Positions 59,353 through 64,000 of a stretch of DNA of 64,000 nt are shown here, one piece after another. The position numbers and the translations under genes are program-made. Within the stretch, counting starts at the first letter, position 1; the number at the start of each line of letters is the position of its first letter. Location of the stretch: NCBI RefSeq assembly GCF_009883055.1, contig NZ_WWVR01000003.1:1-64000 (forward strand). The letters run 5' to 3'. Under the pieces are notes generated by a model, which made no database searches, was not told the origin of the DNA, and saw only the letters and a list, made by a program, of their open reading frames with translations. This stretch comes from Blautia sp. BIOML-A1. GTDB taxonomy: Bacteria > Bacillota > Clostridia > Lachnospirales > Lachnospiraceae.

Positions 59353-61677
59353 TTAATACAGCCTTTCTATATATTTCATGATCCAGTTTCCATACCAGCT
59401 TCTGGCTTTTTTCAGTTCTTTTTTCATCTTCTGCACGCACAGAGCGGTATCCTTTCGTTCTTCTTTTGATACAGCATGGGGACTGAACGCAGCCTTTTCC
59501 CCGATAACGCTTGTTTTTCGGTAACACTTCATGGCATCTTCCGAATAAAGCTCAGGGCCATGATAATAAAGAAGCCGCGCATATCCGGCCATGGCGCGAA
59601 CCGCCTGGCGGTCATCTTCACTTTCAAACAGTTTTCTCCGTCTTCTGTTTGCGTGGATGCGGAGCACACAGACCGTAAAGATAAATATCAGGCAGAAGAG
59701 GTCAAATACCGCAAGCAGGAGGATCAGAAGCTTTTCGATTCCGAACAGTGCCAGTTTTAAGCTCCAGTGTGTCTGGATGTTCTCCTGTGCAGGCGGTTCG
59801 TCCTGTGCTTCCGGGATGGCGGCTGCTTTGGCTCCTTTTGCCTCCAGGCCTGCCGTGAGGTCTGCTTCCTCCATGACATTATAGTATTCCGGTGTCATTT
59901 CTACCGGTACCCATCCAAGGCCGTCCATATAGATCTCGGTCCAGGCATGTCCATTCTTTCCCGGGACTTCTATCGTATCCCCCGGCTTTTTATCTTTGAT
60001 ATCTTCCGGTGTGATCAGATAGCCTTCCACATAACGGGACGGGATCCCGTAATAACGGAACATCAGTGCCGCTGCCGTGGCATAATGGACACTGTGGCCG
60101 ATCCTGGTGTTTGTCAGGAAGTCCTCTGCAAAATCCCCCTGTCCGGTATACGGATCGGCTGCCGTGCTGTAAGTCAGGTTCTTTTCCAGATAGGAACGGA
60201 TCCTGCTGATCGCTGTATAGTAATCGGTATGCCCCTGTTCCCGGTTTCCACCGTCCCCCAGTTCTTTGCGGAACAGGGTTTCCAGTGCACCGGACAGCTT
60301 CGTATCCTGGCTGTACACAAATGCGTTGTAATAACTCTCATCATCACGGTAGGAATCCCCTTCATCCCTGGCAAGTGCCTGATAGACCCTTGCCCCCAGC
60401 ACCGTAAAATCTTTTACCAGGTTTCCATTTGCCTGATAGTGATAGTTTCTTGCTCCAAAGAGTCCTTTTGCTTTTAACATACTGTCAGCAAACGGTGTCT
60501 CTTTCCTGTATCCGACAGGCAGTTCTGTGATCTCATAAGGGGTATAGAGATAACGGCTGTCTGCCTTTTCATTTTTTATGTCCACTTCGGATACTTTGTC
60601 AGAAAGGGCATCATCATCTGCAAGTGCCCTTGCACGGCTTAGCTGGGTCTCCCCATAAAATCCATCCTGGTGGAGCCAGTAAAAGAGCGTCCTCTGTTTA
60701 TAGGCATCCTCCGTATCCAGGCTTTCCCAGGAAGAACCGTCATACACGCTTCCCACAAATCCTCTCAGGTAGAGAGAATCCGGATTTTCCATGGTAACGG
60801 AAAGTGCCGTATCGTCTGAGGCACTCCAGGCACCGCATTCTTTCAGCTTTCCATCCGGAAGGGTATTGATCTTTCCTTTTTTGTACCGCAGGCTGCTGAT
60901 CCCGTCCAGGGCCTCTTTTTTAGCTTCTGTGACAAGTGTCGAGGAACCATAGTCTTCGGACGGCATAAACTGTTCCAGAAGGATCCCGGCTGCCAGCATT
61001 ACCGCACATGCCAGGATGCTTCCTGTCAAAAATGCCCGGCTGCTCTCTGCCCGGTGGCGTTTCCTTCCAGAACGGGAAAGGATAAGATTCAGTTCCAAAA
61101 GGATCCCCATGTAAAAAATAACTCCTGTGCCTGCATCCGGTTCCATACCAAGGATTCCCGAAAGGACAGGAAGTACCAGAGCCCAGGCAAGCACCAGTAG
61201 ATAAAACTTCAATTTCAGGATAAGGAATCCGCAGACTGCCGCTGCCATTCCAAGATAAATAAGGAATACCATGCGGGCGGCATCCCCTCCCTGTATCCCG
61301 GCAGTCTCAAACCTTTTGAGGTAAATTCCTGCCCGGCTTCCCAGGATGTCTGCCATATCATTCCAGTATAATGCCATGCCGTCTAAGAGCTGTCCATGGA
61401 ACAGGAAGATCCCTGCGATGGAAACCATTCCCAGTCCCAGCCGTCCATAAAGCCCATATTTTCCCATTCTTTCTGTTGCAGTACAGAACACTGCCATAAG
61501 AAGCACGCTTCCCAAAATCGGTGCCATGCGTTCCTGCTCAGTAAGGACACTCATAAAAAGCAGGAGCCCTCCGCCTGCACTAAGCCAGATCAGTGCAGTT
61601 TCCAGCAGGATACCGGACAGTTGTTTTCCATATGCTGTTTTTGACTGTCTTTTGGATTCTGTGATCCGTATTTCCAT
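59353..61677 (-). CDS. membrane transglutaminase-like protein with Ser in place of catalytic Cys
   Basis: A 774-residue protein of the TgpA type: six or so membrane segments in the first ~200 residues, an extracytoplasmic transglutaminase-like domain, one more membrane segment (about 650-680) and a basic cytoplasmic tail. The domain shows AAALMFRYYGIPSRYVEGYL, NGHAWTEIYMDGLGWVPVEMTP, with the His and acidic residue of the triad in place. At the nucleophile position the family has a Gly-x-Cys motif; here residue 529 (codon AGT at 60091-60093) is Ser in IGHSVHYATA. It may be catalytically dead, or altered. The start at 61677 overlaps the DUF58 gene by 88 nt in another frame. Neighbours (MoxR, DUF58) are the usual partners of this family. 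Confidence 0.88.
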   Translation of the reverse strand: MEIRITESKRQSKTAYGKQLSGILLETALIWLSAGGGLLLFMSVLTEQERMAPILGSVLLMAVFCTATERMGKYGLYGRLGLGMVSIAGIFLFHGQLLDGMALYWNDMADILGSRAGIYLKRFETAGIQGGDAARMVFLIYLGMAAAVCGFLILKLKFYLLVLAWALVLPVLSGILGMEPDAGTGVIFYMGILLELNLILSRSGRKRHRAESSRAFLTGSILACAVMLAAGILLEQFMPSEDYGSSTLVTEAKKEALDGISSLRYKKGKINTLPDGKLKECGAWSASDDTALSVTMENPDSLYLRGFVGSVYDGSSWESLDTEDAYKQRTLFYWLHQDGFYGETQLSRARALADDDALSDKVSEVDIKNEKADSRYLYTPYEITELPVGYRKETPFADSMLKAKGLFGARNYHYQANGNLVKDFTVLGARVYQALARDEGDSYRDDESYYNAFVYSQDTKLSGALETLFRKELGDGGNREQGHTDYYTAISRIRSYLEKNLTYSTAADPYTGQGDFAEDFLTNTRIGHSVHYATAAALMFRYYGIPSRYVEGYLITPEDIKDKKPGDTIEVPGKNGHAWTEIYMDGLGWVPVEMTPEYYNVMEEADLTAGLEAKGAKAAAIPEAQDEPPAQENIQTHWSLKLALFGIEKLLILLLAVFDLFCLIFIFTVCVLRIHANRRRRKLFESEDDRQAVRAMAGYARLLYYHGPELYSEDAMKCYRKTSVIGEKAAFSPHAVSKEERKDTALCVQKMKKELKKARSWYGNWIMKYIERLY

Positions 61678-62777
61678 AATACCTGTTCTCCTCCACTGTC
61701 TCTGCCGCCTGTGCCGCATCCTACGATCGTCACTTCTCCCTTTGCTGCCAGGAGTTCTGCTTCTTTGTCCTGCGGGTCGCCGGTTATATATACATAGTTT
61801 GCAAAATTCTGTATTCCCGGGTCTTTCAGATATTCCCGTACTGTGACCGGCGTTTTTGCATCACTTCCATAACGCAGGAAGCGGTACAGGATGTTTTCGC
61901 GGTCCTCTTCTGTACGGATCTTCTCCAGCCGGAACTTCCCAGTGCTGTGGTCATAGACTCCGGCCTGGCAGGAGATCTTCTTTTCCATAAAGCTCTGAAG
62001 GACTGCTGAAAAGACTTCTGCCACCGTTTCCGCACGCTGCGGATCCCGGTCTGCCTGAAATGCTTCTGCCAGGATCAGTACCGTATCATCCACCGGGAAG
62101 CTTTTTTCCCGGATCATAATGTCATCCAGCTTTCCGGACAACTTCCAGTGGATCTGCCGGATACTGTCACCGGAACGATATTCCCGGATGTCATAAGTTT
62201 CTCCCGGATCATCCCCCGGGCGGCTTCCGGAATAGCGGAAACTTTCCATGTCGAATCCTTCCCTTGTAAAAAGGGAAAGCTCACCTTTTTGTCTTTCCGG
62301 CATTACAACGGTATAAGCGCATGTATCAGCCTTCCTTTTTAAAGAAAAGACACGAAAAAAATCCTGGCATTTCCAGTCAGAAAAACAAAATCTGATGCAG
62401 CCGCACCAGCTGCTTCCGGTCTCAAACCCGATGACCTGTTTTTCCTTTCCTCCCAGGGAAAAGGAAAGAGGGATCTCTCCTTTTTCACCGGTAAAAAGAT
62501 TTTCCCATCTGAGCACTCCTGCTCCGCCAAATACCGGCCATGCAGACTGATTTTCCAAATACATTTTTCCATGGAAACACTCCATTCTCTCTGATGCCTT
62601 TGGGAGATGCAGTTTGATAACGGCTTTTTTTCCGGACAAAACCACACTCCCTGCAGAAAAGATCAAAATAAGAATGGTGAGCAAAAGAACCGCTGCAAAA
62701 AGCCATGTGCCTGTAATTACTGCTGCTCCTGCCATGCAGACCAGCCACAAGAGCCACAGGATCCTGTCCTTTATCAT
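61590..62777 (-). CDS. DUF58 family protein
   Basis: A 395-residue protein with two N-terminal membrane segments (ILWLLWLVCMAGAAVI, FAAVLLLTILILIFSAG), a beta region and the DUF58 signature SGSRPGDDPGETYDIREYR with GDSIRQIHWKLSG, a vWA-like fold without an intact MIDAS. DUF58 proteins work with MoxR ATPases; the MoxR gene overlaps by 4 nt upstream. The last ~30 codons lie within the transglutaminase-like gene in another frame. Confidence 0.9.
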   Translation of the reverse strand: MIKDRILWLLWLVCMAGAAVITGTWLFAAVLLLTILILIFSAGSVVLSGKKAVIKLHLPKASERMECFHGKMYLENQSAWPVFGGAGVLRWENLFTGEKGEIPLSFSLGGKEKQVIGFETGSSWCGCIRFCFSDWKCQDFFRVFSLKRKADTCAYTVVMPERQKGELSLFTREGFDMESFRYSGSRPGDDPGETYDIREYRSGDSIRQIHWKLSGKLDDIMIREKSFPVDDTVLILAEAFQADRDPQRAETVAEVFSAVLQSFMEKKISCQAGVYDHSTGKFRLEKIRTEEDRENILYRFLRYGSDAKTPVTVREYLKDPGIQNFANYVYITGDPQDKEAELLAAKGEVTIVGCGTGGRDSGGEQVLWKYGSQNPKDSQKQHMENNCPVSCWKLH

Positions 62778-63709
62778 CCTTCCACCTTCGGTTCCGCCAC
62801 GTCTGCCAGAATCTCAGAAAGGATCTCACGGGCAGATTTTTCCTGATACCTCGCCTTGGAATCCAGAATCATTCTGTGTGCCGCAACGTCCTTAAAGACA
62901 TCCTGTACGTCCTTTGGAATAACATAATCCCTTTCTTTCATATAGGCGGCTGCCTTTGCCATCCTTACCAGTGCCAGGGTTCCACGCGGGCTTAATCCCA
63001 GCGTGATCAGCACATGTTTCCTTGTAGCTTCCGCAAGGTCTGCCACATAGTCGAGCACCTGGTCTGCTACATAGATCTCCTGTACCTCTTTCTGGAGTTC
63101 CAGCACCTCATCCCGGCTGACAACAGTTTTGGCATTTTCCAGTGGATTTTCCCTCTGTCTGTCCCTTAACAGTTCGACCAGGCTCTGGTGATCCGGATAT
63201 CCCATGCTGACACTGATCATAAATCGGTCAAGCTGTGATTCCGGAAGGAGCTGTGTACCGGAAGAGCCCACCGGGTTTTCTGTGGCAATGACTACAAATG
63301 GGGATGGCACACAATGGGTTTCCCCGTCTACCGTCACCTTTCCTTCTTCCATTACTTCCAGAAGGGCAGACTGGGTCTTGCTGGAAGTACGGTTGATCTC
63401 ATCTGCCAGCAAAAGGTTGCACATGACAGCCCCGGCACGATAGGAAAACTGTCCGCTCTGTTTGTCATACATGGTAAATCCGGTCACATCGGAAGGGACA
63501 ACATCCGGGGTGAACTGGATACGGTTAAATTCCATCCCCATGAGACGGCTCAGTGCCAGTGCGGTCGTCGTCTTACCGACACCAGGAACATCTTCCAGAA
63601 GGACATGTCCCTTTGCGAGCACTGCCATGAGGATCTTATCTGTGATATCTTTTTTTCCTTTAATGATTTTCTCCAGCTGATTCTGAAGTTCTGTTATTTT
63701 CTGCGGCAT
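62774..63709 (-). CDS. MoxR-family AAA+ ATPase
   Basis: A 311-residue MoxR ATPase with Walker A EDVPGVGKTT, the LLADEINRTSSKTQSALLE Walker B/second-region motif, the ATENPVGSSGTQLLPE sensor loop and LDRF with the arginine finger. The ATG at 63709 has GGAGG five nt upstream, so the longer ATG (63721) is less likely. It is coupled to DUF58 by an ATGA overlap. In this arrangement the ATPase is thought to help fold or assemble the surface complex (inference from the family). Confidence 0.93.
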   Translation of the reverse strand: MPQKITELQNQLEKIIKGKKDITDKILMAVLAKGHVLLEDVPGVGKTTTALALSRLMGMEFNRIQFTPDVVPSDVTGFTMYDKQSGQFSYRAGAVMCNLLLADEINRTSSKTQSALLEVMEEGKVTVDGETHCVPSPFVVIATENPVGSSGTQLLPESQLDRFMISVSMGYPDHQSLVELLRDRQRENPLENAKTVVSRDEVLELQKEVQEIYVADQVLDYVADLAEATRKHVLITLGLSPRGTLALVRMAKAAAYMKERDYVIPKDVQDVFKDVAAHRMILDSKARYQEKSAREILSEILADVAEPKVEG

Positions 63710-63723
63710 TTTTTCCTCCATCC

Positions 63724-64000
63724 TTATCTGTGGTCTGTCATATCAAAAAAACTGTTTTCCTTATCCTGATAACGCTGGTAAGCTACCAGTGCACAGAATC
63801 CCTGGTCTGTTGCCATGGGGTTGCTTTCCCCGTCCAGGGTATGTTTAAAACTTCCATCCTTCTGATAAAAAGTCATCAGGGTATCATACAGGCCTTTTCC
63901 ATCTTTCTGGAAGCGTTCATCCTCATTGCAGTCTACGCCTACCGCACTGAGGGCGATCACGGTCTGGGAAATAGATTCTGAGCTCTTTGCGCCAAATGCG
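63724..64000 (-). CDS. squalene cyclase/prenyltransferase-like repeat protein (partial)
   Basis: The last ~92 codons; the 5' end is outside the window. The frame continues without stop to position 64000, reading a repeat with SESISQTVIALSAVGVDCNE, then FYQKDGSFKH and MATDQGFCALVAYQRYQD. These QT-x-x-ALSALG and QG-x-x-AL-x-A-Y patterns belong to alpha6-alpha6 barrels of the prenyltransferase/squalene oxidase and cobalamin-binding (intrinsic factor-like) kind. It ends before the MoxR ribosome binding site. With the DUF4430 gene five positions on it resembles a split intrinsic factor. Confidence 0.75.
   Translation of the reverse strand, partial: AFGAKSSESISQTVIALSAVGVDCNEDERFQKDGKGLYDTLMTFYQKDGSFKHTLDGESNPMATDQGFCALVAYQRYQDKENSFFDMTDHR

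Overview
The window reads as chromosome of a gut-type Lachnospiraceae bacterium (Blautia/Dorea-like; genus not decidable here) carrying a mobile or formerly mobile accessory segment. The host assignment rests on the gene order mreB-mreC-mreD-PBP2-minD-minE-rodA, the mutS-mutL-miaA cluster and the protein styles (LPPR-poor low-GC Firmicute sequences with strong AGGAGG ribosome binding sites). Nearly every gene is on the minus strand, so operons read from high to low coordinate. I recognised no tRNA, rRNA or CRISPR array.

0-23.2 kb, core genome. A small P-loop protein (145-564), an MBOAT O-acyltransferase with an SGNH-like partner (0.75-3.3 kb), then the elongation/division block radC-mreBCD-PBP2-minD-minE-rodA-carboxypeptidase (13.2 to 3.5 kb), with most neighbours overlapping by 1-16 nt. 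minC is absent from its usual place before minD. Then two flavoproteins, a PLP lyase, miaA, mutL and mutS (13.3-23.2 kb).

23.2-52.1 kb, accessory segment. A tyrosine integrase and excisionase abut the 5' end of mutS, whose product has an unusual ~40-residue N-terminal extension and a TTG start. Three operons follow, each with the same control layout: a sigma-70-type promoter with 17-bp spacing, a leader of about 135 nt, and an intrinsic terminator placed before the first gene. They encode (L1) a protein made of nine CC/YG repeats that resemble small DNA-binding modules, (L2) PcfJ/PcfK-type proteins and small unknowns, (L3) SSB, a membrane protein, a RecD2-type helicase, a MoxR-like AAA+ ATPase, a vWA protein with an HECGH zincin-like motif and two very large unknown proteins. 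Between L2 and L3 sits an unrelated patch with an orphan cbiZ (plus strand), a flavodoxin, an Rpn-type nuclease and a truncated copy of it. No relaxase, coupling protein or type IV secretion gene was recognised, so transfer functions are either outside the window or lost.

52.4-64 kb, surface operon. From the right edge: a squalene-cyclase/prenyltransferase-like repeat protein (cut by the window), MoxR ATPase, DUF58 protein, membrane transglutaminase-like protein whose expected catalytic cysteine reads as serine, a DUF4430 protein, a membrane-anchored Pro-rich protein and a 1295-residue secreted PQQ/Big_2-type protein. Whether this is host or cargo cannot be told from the window.

The most interesting items are the three-leader regulon, the nine-repeat protein, the MoxR-vWA-helicase operon, the excisionase start codon placed behind a hairpin, and the serine-substituted transglutaminase. 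All functional statements are from reading sequence; no searches were run.
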